DNA from: Hymenobacter psychrotolerans DSM 18569
Lineage (GTDB): Bacteria; Bacteroidota; Bacteroidia; Cytophagales; Hymenobacteraceae
Assembly: GCF_900142395.1 (NCBI RefSeq)
Contig: NZ_FRAS01000025.1
Coordinates: 1 to 63,682, forward strand
Length of the DNA: 63,682 nucleotides
Direction: 5' to 3'
Both the position numbers and the translations under genes were made by a program. Position 1 is the stretch's first letter. Each line of letters opens with the position of its first letter. Shown here piece by piece: positions 8,071-17,500 of the stretch. A model generated the notes under the pieces. That model was not told the origin of the DNA. It saw only the letters and a program-made list of their open reading frames with translations, and did no database searches.

Positions 8071-10317
8071 ATGAAATCTAATTTCTTCCCGATCCAATTC
8101 AATTTTGACGATTTTCACATCCAACGGCTCCCTTATCAAAAAGAGGTTTTAGATAAGCTACGGCAACAACATAACGCGACCCATTCTTTTTTTCGCCGCG
8201 ACGACTTCATCTACATCTCGCCTGGCGTTGAGGCTGCGGCCAATTTGGGTGACGTGGTGCGGCTCAGCATAACCAAGCATCCCGAAGTCGTAGCTTCCTT
8301 GGTCCGCCACATTTTTTTCCGAACAATCAAAGACAAGGTGCCTGGATTGTTGCCTTCGTTCCACCCATTCACCTTCCCTGCGAAGCAGGATAAGTACGAT
8401 TTGGCGTTAAACATGCTGCCGGAAAGGCTGCAAAATGTTATTACTTACAAGCGTATCACAGAAGTACAACTGCGTTTCAACGAAACAGAAGAACAGCCAC
8501 AGTTTGTCGCAGTGGTGAATCACCGTTACCAGTGGACCATTGATCGCACCTGTGAGCAGTTGGTAAATGAAGGCCTAGATATTCTGGGTCTTGAAGTCAA
8601 CAGTTCTACTTCGCCTGACTACTCGGATGGGGTAGTAGCTCCCGAACTGACTTTGCTCGGCCGGGTGATGGCGGTGAACGGTGACCATGCTACAGTGGGT
8701 ACCAATCAAGGCCCTACCGAGTATGCTCTATTCGAACTGACTCTCTTCAAATCAAAGGAGAATATAGTCAACTACCTCGGCTCGCTGGTAGGAGAAGGGA
8801 AAGCCGAGCAAATAGTGAATCACATTAAGCAAGATGAATCCCGACGGTTGCAACCTGATGTTGTGATGCGCGAGATTGAAGAGATGGGCGTATGGCTAAG
8901 CCGCCTTGCATACCGAAATTTCGACTCGTTTTGCTTTACGATTGGAACGAATAACGCTGTGTCGGGTCAAGCGGGCATCCGGTTAGAAGAGCCGAAACTC
9001 ATCTTCGACGTGAGTGGCACTAACATCCACGCCACGCCCACCACCGGACTCAACACCTTCGGGCCATACAGCCGGTCCACTTCATTCGACGTGAACTCGC
9101 CCAAGATTCTGGTGGTATTTCACCAGCGTAACGCCGGCCATTTTGCAGAGTTCCTAGCTCAACTGAAGGGCGGTATCGCACAACATGCCTATTTCGCCAA
9201 TGGCATGGTGCGCAAGTATGGCCTGACGGCCATGGAATACCGCATTGCCGAAATAACGGATTATACCGTACCACAATACTTGACTGCCATCAACAAGCTG
9301 CTCCGCGCTGAGAACGGCTCGTTTGATATTGCTATCGTCGAGACGTGCGAGGATTTTCGGCGGTTACCGCCCATGGATAACCCCTATTTTCAGGTGAAGT
9401 CCCTGCTTTATTCGCATGGCATTTCCACGCAGTTCATACGGGCTGAAACTGCTCAGAAACCTATATATAGCATCGACAGCATCGCCCTGCAGATGTATGC
9501 CAAGCTGGGCGGTACACCCTGGACGGTGCCCATCGGGCCAAGTGTTGACCACGAACTCGTGATTGGTATTGGCAGCTCCATTCTGCGCAGCAACCAATAC
9601 GCCGGAGCGACGCAGGCCCGAATCGTGGGCATCAGCACCTTCTTCTCGGCCGATGGCAAGTACATCTCCAACCGCAAGACCCAAGACGTGCCCTATGACC
9701 AGTACTTTGACGAGCTACTGCACAACCTGAAGGTATCAATTGATGAAATTTCCAATAATTACAGCTGGAGTTCAGGCGACCGTATCCGCATCATCTTCCA
9801 TATTTTCAAACCTATTAAGCACATTGAAGCCGACGTGGTGGCCAGCCTGATGGAGCAGTACCAAGAGTTTGACATCAAGTTTGCGTTTGTCACCTTTTCC
9901 GAATTTCATCCCTACGTCCTATTCAACGAAAACGAGCGGGGAGAATTTGATGCCTACCGCAAGGTGTACAAGGGCACGCACGTGCCTTGGCGGGGCTACA
10001 ATGTGCTGCTGGACCCACGTTCCTGCCTCGTGCAGATGCTGGGACCGCATGAGATGAAAACGTCACGCCATGGGGCATCTCGGCCAGTGCTGGTACGCAT
10101 TCACCGCAGCTCTACCTTTGTCGACCTGGCCTATGTGGTGCAGCAGGCCTTCAAGTTCACCCGCCTGTCTTTCCGCACCTTTTACCCCGTGCACTCGCCG
10201 GTCACGCTGCTTTATTCCAACATGCTGGCCCGGCAGTTAAAGGACTTACGGGGCATACCGGGTTGGAATTATGACGTAGCTAGCCGCCAGCTTCGGCACA
10301 AGAAATGGTTTCTCTAG
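8071..10317 (+). CDS. Catalytically inactive long prokaryotic Argonaute
   Basis: A 748-residue Argonaute that probably uses a nucleic-acid guide to detect invader DNA or RNA. The N-terminal 250 residues look like N/L1/PAZ-type regions, residues about 340-470 fit a MID domain, and the C-terminal 250 residues fit PIWI. In the first PIWI strand (ELVIGIGSSI) Gly501 stands where the first catalytic Asp of the DEDX set is expected. The second catalytic segment reads FHIFKPIKHIE (residues 576-586) without an Asp. The last helix, PVTLLYSNMLARQL, is typical of PIWI. The protein should therefore bind but not cut. The downstream membrane-protein gene overlaps its end by 13 bases. Base composition is more AT-rich than its neighbours, consistent with transfer. 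Confidence 0.85.
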   Translation: MKSNFFPIQFNFDDFHIQRLPYQKEVLDKLRQQHNATHSFFRRDDFIYISPGVEAAANLGDVVRLSITKHPEVVASLVRHIFFRTIKDKVPGLLPSFHPFTFPAKQDKYDLALNMLPERLQNVITYKRITEVQLRFNETEEQPQFVAVVNHRYQWTIDRTCEQLVNEGLDILGLEVNSSTSPDYSDGVVAPELTLLGRVMAVNGDHATVGTNQGPTEYALFELTLFKSKENIVNYLGSLVGEGKAEQIVNHIKQDESRRLQPDVVMREIEEMGVWLSRLAYRNFDSFCFTIGTNNAVSGQAGIRLEEPKLIFDVSGTNIHATPTTGLNTFGPYSRSTSFDVNSPKILVVFHQRNAGHFAEFLAQLKGGIAQHAYFANGMVRKYGLTAMEYRIAEITDYTVPQYLTAINKLLRAENGSFDIAIVETCEDFRRLPPMDNPYFQVKSLLYSHGISTQFIRAETAQKPIYSIDSIALQMYAKLGGTPWTVPIGPSVDHELVIGIGSSILRSNQYAGATQARIVGISTFFSADGKYISNRKTQDVPYDQYFDELLHNLKVSIDEISNNYSWSSGDRIRIIFHIFKPIKHIEADVVASLMEQYQEFDIKFAFVTFSEFHPYVLFNENERGEFDAYRKVYKGTHVPWRGYNVLLDPRSCLVQMLGPHEMKTSRHGASRPVLVRIHRSSTFVDLAYVVQQAFKFTRLSFRTFYPVHSPVTLLYSNMLARQLKDLRGIPGWNYDVASRQLRHKKWFL

Positions 10318-11198
10318 AAGCAAAATCTGCCTATCTGGCCTCACTATTGGAAAGCCCCATGCCTCAATTTTTTGTGGGCATCCTCTATGAACAGGCCGAT
10401 TTGAGGCCACCGCACCTGCTATTGGCAGACTCTAATAGTTTGGCGTGCAACGTGTTATACTTGGTGCGCAGTGCAGATGAAATGCGATGCCAAGAGTTAT
10501 ATCAGCAATTGCTAGGGCGTAGGCCAAACAAGGAGTCAGAGTGGATTTATAACGACTACCTGATTTTCTCGCTGGTATGTGCGGTGAAGAAATTTGCCTT
10601 GCCAAGTGAGTGGGTGCGCCACTTGCTAGTCCTTCGTACTTCACAGGATGAAGAAAAACAGCGATTGAATGTCACTTTAACCAATATTATGGCAGGTAAT
10701 CTTAACAGCCGCGAAGATTACCATCAAGTGTCACTAGTGTACCAGCTGCTTACTGGCGAACAGGTTCCCGATGAAACGCGAATTAACAAGATGTTTAAGT
10801 TTTTGTGGCGGCGACCGTTTCCATTTTTTTCTTCCCCTTTTCTCAATCTCGTTTCGCTAAAAGCGCTGGAACTCGCCTTCAATAGTAAGGGACTATTAAA
10901 TCCCGAGCAATTTTTTTCGGCCGAACAGTTCACAGACCGTTTTCTGCGTCGCACGCATCGGCTGGCTGCCTTCATTGTGACGGTGCCAGTAGTAGCTTTG
11001 GTGGTGGCCTTAGCCATTGCTACCGTGCGCTATCCTGATAATGGCTGGGTGAAGCTGGGGCTAGGGTTAACGTCGGCGTTTGGCGTAGATGTGATGGGGT
11101 CGTTTTCTGGTTTGCGTAACAATCTGCAGACCCGCGTCACGGCTGTTATACGCCGCACTTTTGGCTATAAGGCGCCAGCCAGCAACTCATCTAAATAG
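10305..11198 (+). CDS. Putative membrane effector paired with Argonaute
   Basis: A 297-residue protein whose start codon lies inside the last codons of the Argonaute gene (13-base overlap), which implies coupled translation and a shared function. Residues 1-210 are a soluble helical domain. A strong hydrophobic helix spans about 221-241 (AAFIVTVPVVALVVALAIAT), with a second weaker one about 249-266, then a basic tail. No nuclease, TIR or Sir2 motif is present. Catalytically inactive long-B Argonautes are known with Sir2, nuclease or membrane effectors that kill or arrest the infected cell, and this pair fits the membrane type. The effector role is inferred from context. Confidence 0.72.
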   Translation: MVSLEAKSAYLASLLESPMPQFFVGILYEQADLRPPHLLLADSNSLACNVLYLVRSADEMRCQELYQQLLGRRPNKESEWIYNDYLIFSLVCAVKKFALPSEWVRHLLVLRTSQDEEKQRLNVTLTNIMAGNLNSREDYHQVSLVYQLLTGEQVPDETRINKMFKFLWRRPFPFFSSPFLNLVSLKALELAFNSKGLLNPEQFFSAEQFTDRFLRRTHRLAAFIVTVPVVALVVALAIATVRYPDNGWVKLGLGLTSAFGVDVMGSFSGLRNNLQTRVTAVIRRTFGYKAPASNSSK

Positions 11199-11413
11199 TT
11201 TTTCCTTATTGTTTATCTAATAGTACAATTTATGGGAATAGTTATTAAAATTATTGTTTTAATATAGATGTGCATATCCTCGCTGGGTGATGACAGAAAG
11301 AAACTAAGGTGGTAGATGCGTCAATCATTGAGTAATATGTCAAGCTATTGTGCGTCGGTGCCTATTTCAAAGTCGCAACTGGTTCCCGCAAATAGCAGCC
11401 TGTAGGCACTTTC

Positions 11414-11437
11414 TTCCTTCCTTCCTTCCTTCCTTCC
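11414..11437. repeat. Tetranucleotide tract, six TTCC units
   Basis: Six uninterrupted TTCC units lie in the 290-base gap before the large unknown gene of the helicase module, about 60-90 bases upstream of its start. Tetranucleotide tracts in promoters can change length by slipped-strand mispairing and alter expression. No second allele is visible here, so phase variation is only suggested. Confidence 0.7.
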
Positions 11438-11503
11438 TGTAATCTCAACTTGTATGCTTAATTAGCTTAGCCAAAGCTGACTAAGCTTGTGGGAATGGTT
11501 TTT

Positions 11504-14500
11504 ATGACATACTACGAGTGGAATAATTTGATAGGTGATCTGCTTTTCAAGACAAGTAGAGTAAATCAGGAGGTTTTTTTGTTTTTGTCGAGAGAACAGA
11601 TTGTGGAGGCTGCTTGGCCGAAGGCTGCTGCTACGCCTGACGAATTCAATGTCGAGGAAGGAGAGTCACTTACTGGAGAACATATTTGGCGCACCTTTCT
11701 CGCGTGTGTCCGCAGTGGCCCGGTAGGGGTTGGCGGTCAGAAAGCAGGAATTGTGCAGCGCGCTTATAACTGCTATAAGCAGTGGGAGATGCTGCGTGAG
11801 AAAGGAGACACGGCAGGATCACGCCTGCTCCGGCAGAATGGAAGTATTCAGCAAGTGCGCTACCCAGCACACCTGACTTACCTAATTCTACTTACCATGC
11901 CTTTGGGCGGTGATACTGAATTGAGGGATACGCGGGGTTATTATAAAATATTAGATAAATGGTTGCGTAGCAATGCCTTGTTGTCGGGGCAGGGTGAGGA
12001 TGAGCGTAAGCTTCAGCAAGATATTTACAGCTTGGATGACAGAAAAGGCTGGCAAGCAATGTGGCAGGTGTTGGAAACTTGGTCGTTGGGAGAATGCGGT
12101 GGGCAACAAGGAATAGTGCGTAGCCGGGCTAGTAATTGGCTTGCTTGGCCCTACGTGAGTTGGCCTTTAGCCCAGTGCCTGTTGTCGCCACGGGTGCTTC
12201 AGCAATTGCGGCAATTTTTCGTGAATAGTAATCTGGCACCGAACATGGTATTGTCAGGGCAGCGGATGCGTGAGCTATTGCTGCGTAGTAAGCCCGGTAT
12301 ACTTGACCTGCCTAAGCTAACTAGAGAGAGCTTATCAAGGCCCGATAATGAACTTGGAAAAAGCGTTGTAGAGATGGTGCTAGGGTTGTTCCGGGCGTGG
12401 GATGGCAGTTCCAACTTTACCAAGTATAGAACCGAAAGCAGTAGTGGCAGACCGGAGCGCATTGTCGAGCGTGGGGATGCAGCGGCAGAATTATTGCCTT
12501 TTCTACAGCTTGACCGAGCTTCCAAGCGCGTGTCGTGGCAGCATCGAGTCCGTATTCGTGTAGCAGTACCACTACCAGACGATTTGCAGCTTGTCGGCGA
12601 GAACTACTCAATGGCAGAATGCCACACCGCCACGCCTGGCTGGTCAACCCCATTACCTGGATTGAGTCTTCATAAAACACATCGACTGGAAGATAACCGC
12701 AACCGATGGCATTGTGTGTACCAGCCAGCAGATATACAACTTTTCGTGCTGGCTAGTAGGTACCACCTGCCATACTGGGCACCTGTTAGTGTGCTGGAAC
12801 AGGGAACGGAGATGCTGCTACTATGCCGTGATATCCGCCAAGCTTATGGTATCAGGAAATGGGGTGAGTCGTTTCAAACTACTGGAGTATTTCAAGAACT
12901 AGTTGGTTATAGTGGGCTGCCTGATGGTTACAGTTTATTTAAACTTAAAAATCCGGTGGGAATTTGCCCCGAACTCAATAATATACCAGCTGCCGAAAAC
13001 GAGGGCCGCATAGTGGCTGAAGGTGGGTTGGCATGGGAGTACCGCCGCTATCTAGCTGACCTTCCGCCAGCCTTCCGACTATTTAATACTGAATCCAAAC
13101 AGCCGCTATTTATACGCTACGATTCGGATGGTGACACAGCGTCGCTCCTGCAAGATGCCGAAGACGGGGCGCGGTGGCTACTTCCAGTCAGTACCCGGTG
13201 TAATGATACCTTCGTCGTAGTAGCGCCGGGGCGTAACCTGAGCTCTGATGGGCTGCGTTATACTCTTACGCAGGCGGTAGCGAAGGTAGAGAGTCGGACA
13301 ATCAGGCGAGGACCGTATAATGACGACCTGCGCCTGCTACCGGGTGAGCAGGCAGTAGCCGAAGGTGACGTGGTATATTACGACGGTCATCGCTTATCCT
13401 TATCCAGAATGCCCGTCAAAGACCCTGCTCACCTATGGGCACTTCCTCCAGATTGGGGTGCTAATCCGGCTACCACGCTACTAGAAAAAATTAAGCTCCA
13501 AACTATTCCCTATGACGCTATTTTTACACCAGTAGCTGGTACTGAGTCTCACACATGCCAAGTGGCAAGCAGAGGCAGGGATGGGCTGCTACACTTGTTG
13601 ACAACCAAGGGCAGATTGACCCTGGAAGAGTTCTCGCGGGCATATGACGCCGTGTGGCTAGACCAACATCCAGAGGGTCGGCAGCAATTGCCTACCGTAC
13701 GGCAGAAGCGTAGTGTGATGCGGCTGTATGCCCAGATGGGCTTCGGCGACTATGGTTACCGACGTAATGGCGAACAAATAACTTCCCTACCGCCTTATCT
13801 GCTGCCACTCCCCACTAAAGAAGCGGCGACTTGGCGGATGCTTTTGACTGGAGGCCGTACACCGGCACTGCTGGCGGGCATACGTGCTTGCATCTCAGAG
13901 CAAACGCCAGAAGTAAACATCCAGATAATTGGTCCAGAAGTAGGCAACGACCACCTCCTACTGCCTGATTCAGTGATACTAACTGCCCCAGCTCACAGCG
14001 CAGAGGAGACACTAGAAACGCTGGCTCAGAAATGCGGTATTCAGTATGCTGGGTTCGGAGCTAAAGTACCTGCTGAGTTGGTGCTATTTGCTGGAAGCCT
14101 AACCCAATATCGGCGAACGTTGGTACCTTCCGAGTCCTATGTGCGCGATGGCTGGCGCAAGCTCATTTTCAACCCTGCTACCTTGGAATGGGACGACGTG
14201 GAAGTATCTGATATTGCCTACAAGCAGCAAGCTTGCCTTGTAGAATACCAGCTAAGTGACTTTGAGCGCCGATACGCGTGGTGGTACGGCGGTCAACCGC
14301 ATCGAGTGGATAAAAACTGGGGACGCTATCTAGCTCTACAAGCAGCGGGCAAGCGTGTCATTCGTCATGGCAATGGAGAAGTGTTAGTACCTGTGCTAGC
14401 TCCGCTGCCCGACCTATTGGCAAAGGCACTGGTGTTGCTGAGTGGTCAGGCCCCAGCCGCTAGCTGGCGTGATGTAGGCGGCGTATCGCGCAAATGCGAT

Positions 14501-14566
14501 GTGTACCGCCAGCCGGGAGCAGGACTGCTCATCCACCGCATTATTAAACACCTGAATCAAGATTGA
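11504..14566 (+). CDS. Large unknown protein of Druantia-like module
   Basis: About 1020 residues with no motif I recognise. It is rich in Trp, Leu and Arg and reads as a multi-domain soluble protein without signal peptide or membrane helices. Starts at 11489 (GTG), 11495 (ATG) and 11504 (ATG, MTYYEWNNL) are all in frame; I chose the last because the protein-like composition begins there. It ends 13 bases before the giant helicase gene, so the two are almost certainly co-transcribed. Druantia type II and III systems pair the DruE helicase with a large protein of unknown function (DruF or DruH), and this gene would fill that position. The assignment rests on size and neighbourhood, not on a residue signature. 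Confidence 0.72.
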   Translation: MTYYEWNNLIGDLLFKTSRVNQEVFLFLSREQIVEAAWPKAAATPDEFNVEEGESLTGEHIWRTFLACVRSGPVGVGGQKAGIVQRAYNCYKQWEMLREKGDTAGSRLLRQNGSIQQVRYPAHLTYLILLTMPLGGDTELRDTRGYYKILDKWLRSNALLSGQGEDERKLQQDIYSLDDRKGWQAMWQVLETWSLGECGGQQGIVRSRASNWLAWPYVSWPLAQCLLSPRVLQQLRQFFVNSNLAPNMVLSGQRMRELLLRSKPGILDLPKLTRESLSRPDNELGKSVVEMVLGLFRAWDGSSNFTKYRTESSSGRPERIVERGDAAAELLPFLQLDRASKRVSWQHRVRIRVAVPLPDDLQLVGENYSMAECHTATPGWSTPLPGLSLHKTHRLEDNRNRWHCVYQPADIQLFVLASRYHLPYWAPVSVLEQGTEMLLLCRDIRQAYGIRKWGESFQTTGVFQELVGYSGLPDGYSLFKLKNPVGICPELNNIPAAENEGRIVAEGGLAWEYRRYLADLPPAFRLFNTESKQPLFIRYDSDGDTASLLQDAEDGARWLLPVSTRCNDTFVVVAPGRNLSSDGLRYTLTQAVAKVESRTIRRGPYNDDLRLLPGEQAVAEGDVVYYDGHRLSLSRMPVKDPAHLWALPPDWGANPATTLLEKIKLQTIPYDAIFTPVAGTESHTCQVASRGRDGLLHLLTTKGRLTLEEFSRAYDAVWLDQHPEGRQQLPTVRQKRSVMRLYAQMGFGDYGYRRNGEQITSLPPYLLPLPTKEAATWRMLLTGGRTPALLAGIRACISEQTPEVNIQIIGPEVGNDHLLLPDSVILTAPAHSAEETLETLAQKCGIQYAGFGAKVPAELVLFAGSLTQYRRTLVPSESYVRDGWRKLIFNPATLEWDDVEVSDIAYKQQACLVEYQLSDFERRYAWWYGGQPHRVDKNWGRYLALQAAGKRVIRHGNGEVLVPVLAPLPDLLAKALVLLSGQAPAASWRDVGGVSRKCDVYRQPGAGLLIHRIIKHLNQD

Positions 14567-14579
14567 CCTTTCCCCTCCC

Positions 14580-17500
14580 ATGCAAGACCCTATCGGCGCA
14601 TTCGATACCATCCGGGATAATTTCATCCGGTATGTAGAAACAGCTTTCCGCACCAAGTTTGACGATATTGAAAATCGACGGCACAAGCTGCTGCACCAAG
14701 ACAGAGTCCTTTATCGGCAGCCTTGGGCTGAGCCACTGCCTGAGTATCAGGGTAGCGGTAGCCAAATAAAACGAGAGGCTGATAATGAGTTGCCGGAAGT
14801 GGAATTGGCCGATGTGCTGACTGACCACGAGCAAGAGCTGTTTCGAGGACTGGTGAAAGCTGGTCTACTCGATGCGTCTAACCGGGAGCTATACGAGCAT
14901 CAGGTTTCGATGCTACGTACCGCTTTGCAGGGAAAGCATTGTGTTATCACGTCCGGTACGGGGTCGGGAAAGACGGAATCATTCCTGTTACCACTGTTCG
15001 CACAGCTGGTGAAAGAGGCGGCAAGTTGGCCTGAACCTGGACTCGTACCACCTTCGGCGCAAGCATGGTGGCAAAAGGGGGCTGTTGGTCGGCTTACAGA
15101 TGCCAACGTAGTAGACAAGAACACGCCGCGAGGTCATGGAACTGGTCTTCGCCGCCCAGCGCAGCAACGGGGGCACGAGTACGTAACACGTGAGGGAAAA
15201 GAGCGTCAAACCCGACCAGCGGCGGTTCGGGCTTTGATTTTGTACCCAATGAACGCCCTAGTGGAAGACCAGATGACCCGCTTGCGTCGAGCACTCGACT
15301 CCGACGAAGCCCGCACTTGGTTTGACCAAAACGTTCTGCGTAACCGGATTTATTTTGGCCGCTACACTGGTGCTAGCCCAGTATCGGGTGAACTGTTGTG
15401 CGAGGATTTGGAAACGGGGCAACCCGCTATAAATAAGTGGAAGCTCGACGAGTTGAGGAAAGAGCTGCGGGCCATAAGCGGTAACGCCAGCCGGATTCAG
15501 CAATACATCCAGGAGCAGGGGCTCGATGTGGCAGGCGATGCCAAAAAGCGAGCCCGGGCCAAGGAACTGACAGCGTACTTCCCACGGGCTGACGAGGCCG
15601 AAATGCGTTCACGCTTTGATATGCAGGAGTCACCACCTGACATCCTCATTACGAACTATTCTATGCTCAGCATTATGCTGATGCGAGAGCTGGATGCACC
15701 GATTTTTACAAAAACCAGAGATTGGTTGGCTGGGCTGGATTTGCCTCTAAATGAGCGGGCAGCCGCGAAAAAAATCAGGGTATTTCACCTGATAGTAGAT
15801 GAACTGCACCTGTACAGAGGTACGTCTGGTACAGAAGTGTCCTACTTGCTGCGCATGGTACTCGACCGTCTGGGTCTGGACCCGCATCATCAGCAGTTAC
15901 GCATTCTAGCCAGCAGCGCCTCGCTGGAAACTGGAGGCGAAAAGGAGCTAGAGAGCCGCCGCTTTCTGCATGATTTCTTTGGTTTTCCAGCCGATGATGA
16001 GGACAAAGAAACCTTTACGATCATTGAGGGGCAGCAGGTAAAAGTTGATTCAGTAGATGGAAACGCAGTGCTACCCGTCTCAGCGTTTGTAGGCTTGGCC
16101 GCCGCTTTTGAGCAGGATAAGGGGATTCCTGATGCGGCATTAGTAGCTGCTGCCCAAGCACTCAATGCGTATAGCGGAAATCCTCCTGCTGGCGGTAGCG
16201 GGCTGCATCAGTTTGGCCATGCGCTGCTGGGTGAGAAACTACAGATGCGTCGTCGCCTGTATGCAGCCTGTACAGTGTTGGAGAGCACTGCGCAGGGAAA
16301 AGGTAAGCCTAAAGAAAAGGTGCGGGCGGTGCCCGTGATACCTGCAATACCCATTGGCGACGTTTTGCCGGAGGGATTCCAGCACTTAGCTATTTCACTA
16401 TTTGGCAGCGGTCACGATCCGGTCATGTTGCGGCAGGCCGTGCGGGGACTGTTCATTGGCCGGGGGCTGCTTGACCAAGCAGAGTGTGAGCTGTTGGAGC
16501 GGGAGGCACGGAACGCGGGGCGAGCACTGCCGCGCTTTCGGTTTCACTTCTTTTTTCGCAACATAGAAGGGCTGTGGGCGGCCCTACCGGCCGCCAGCGA
16601 ATTGGAAAACGACCTAGATAGGCCGAGGGCTGTCTGGCGTAAGGCATTCGGCAAGCTGTACCCGCAGCCCGACTTACGGGCCAAGTCGGGTCAGCACATC
16701 GTGGAGTCGCTGTATTGCGACAATTGCGGCAGCGTGTTCTACGGAGGTAGTCGCCTCAGCCTGCGCGAGGCTACGGATGGGCAGTTTGACTTTCAGATGC
16801 TAACAGTTAGTCCGGAAATAGAGGGTATACCAGAAAAGACGGCAGAAGTGTTGGTAGAGCGGCGTAGCTACCGCGACTATGCGGTATTCTGGCCGGAAGC
16901 CGGGCAACAATATACCCGGCACGAGCGGGCCAGCGGGGTAGCTTGGGGAGGCGGGCGTACCGAGTTTCCTTGGAAACAGCCTGGTATCGGAGAGCAGCGG
17001 CCTGAGAACGAAGCATTGTGGGTGGAAGCGACAATAGATAGTCGGTCAGGTAACGTACGGCTTGGACGGGTGGAGGAATCCATAGGGGACGATGGCCCCG
17101 ACTGGATAGCTGGTCGGATCTTTTCTGTTACACCTACAGGGGGAGATGAGATACTGAATACAGTTCAAGCCATGCCGGCGGTGTGCCCGGCTTGTGGTAT
17201 TAGCCACGAGGTGACGGGGCCACCCGACCGGCCCGTAGGCCGACGCAAAACGAGTTCAGTGCGTGGGTTCCGCACGGGTTTTGCGCAAACCAGCCAGACC
17301 TTCGCTAAGGAACTGATGATGCAACTGCCTCGCGACGTGGAGGGCGCACGGAAGCTGGTGCTGTTTTCTGATAGCCGTGAGGATGCAGCCCAAGCCGCCA
17401 ATAATATTGAGCGTACCCATTATAAATTTCTGCTACGAGAACTGGTGGCTGACTACCTACTTCATCAAGTAGCCACTGGAAAAAGATTAATAGCCGCTTT

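Noticed and set aside
8071..10317. PIWI-RE family
   Set aside because: No DinG-type helicase or associated nuclease gene adjoins, and the overlapping membrane gene points to the Argonaute-effector class.
8071..11198. Short Argonaute (SPARTA or SPARSA type) assignment
   Set aside because: The Argonaute is 748 residues with N-terminal domains, and the partner has membrane helices rather than TIR or Sir2 with APAZ.
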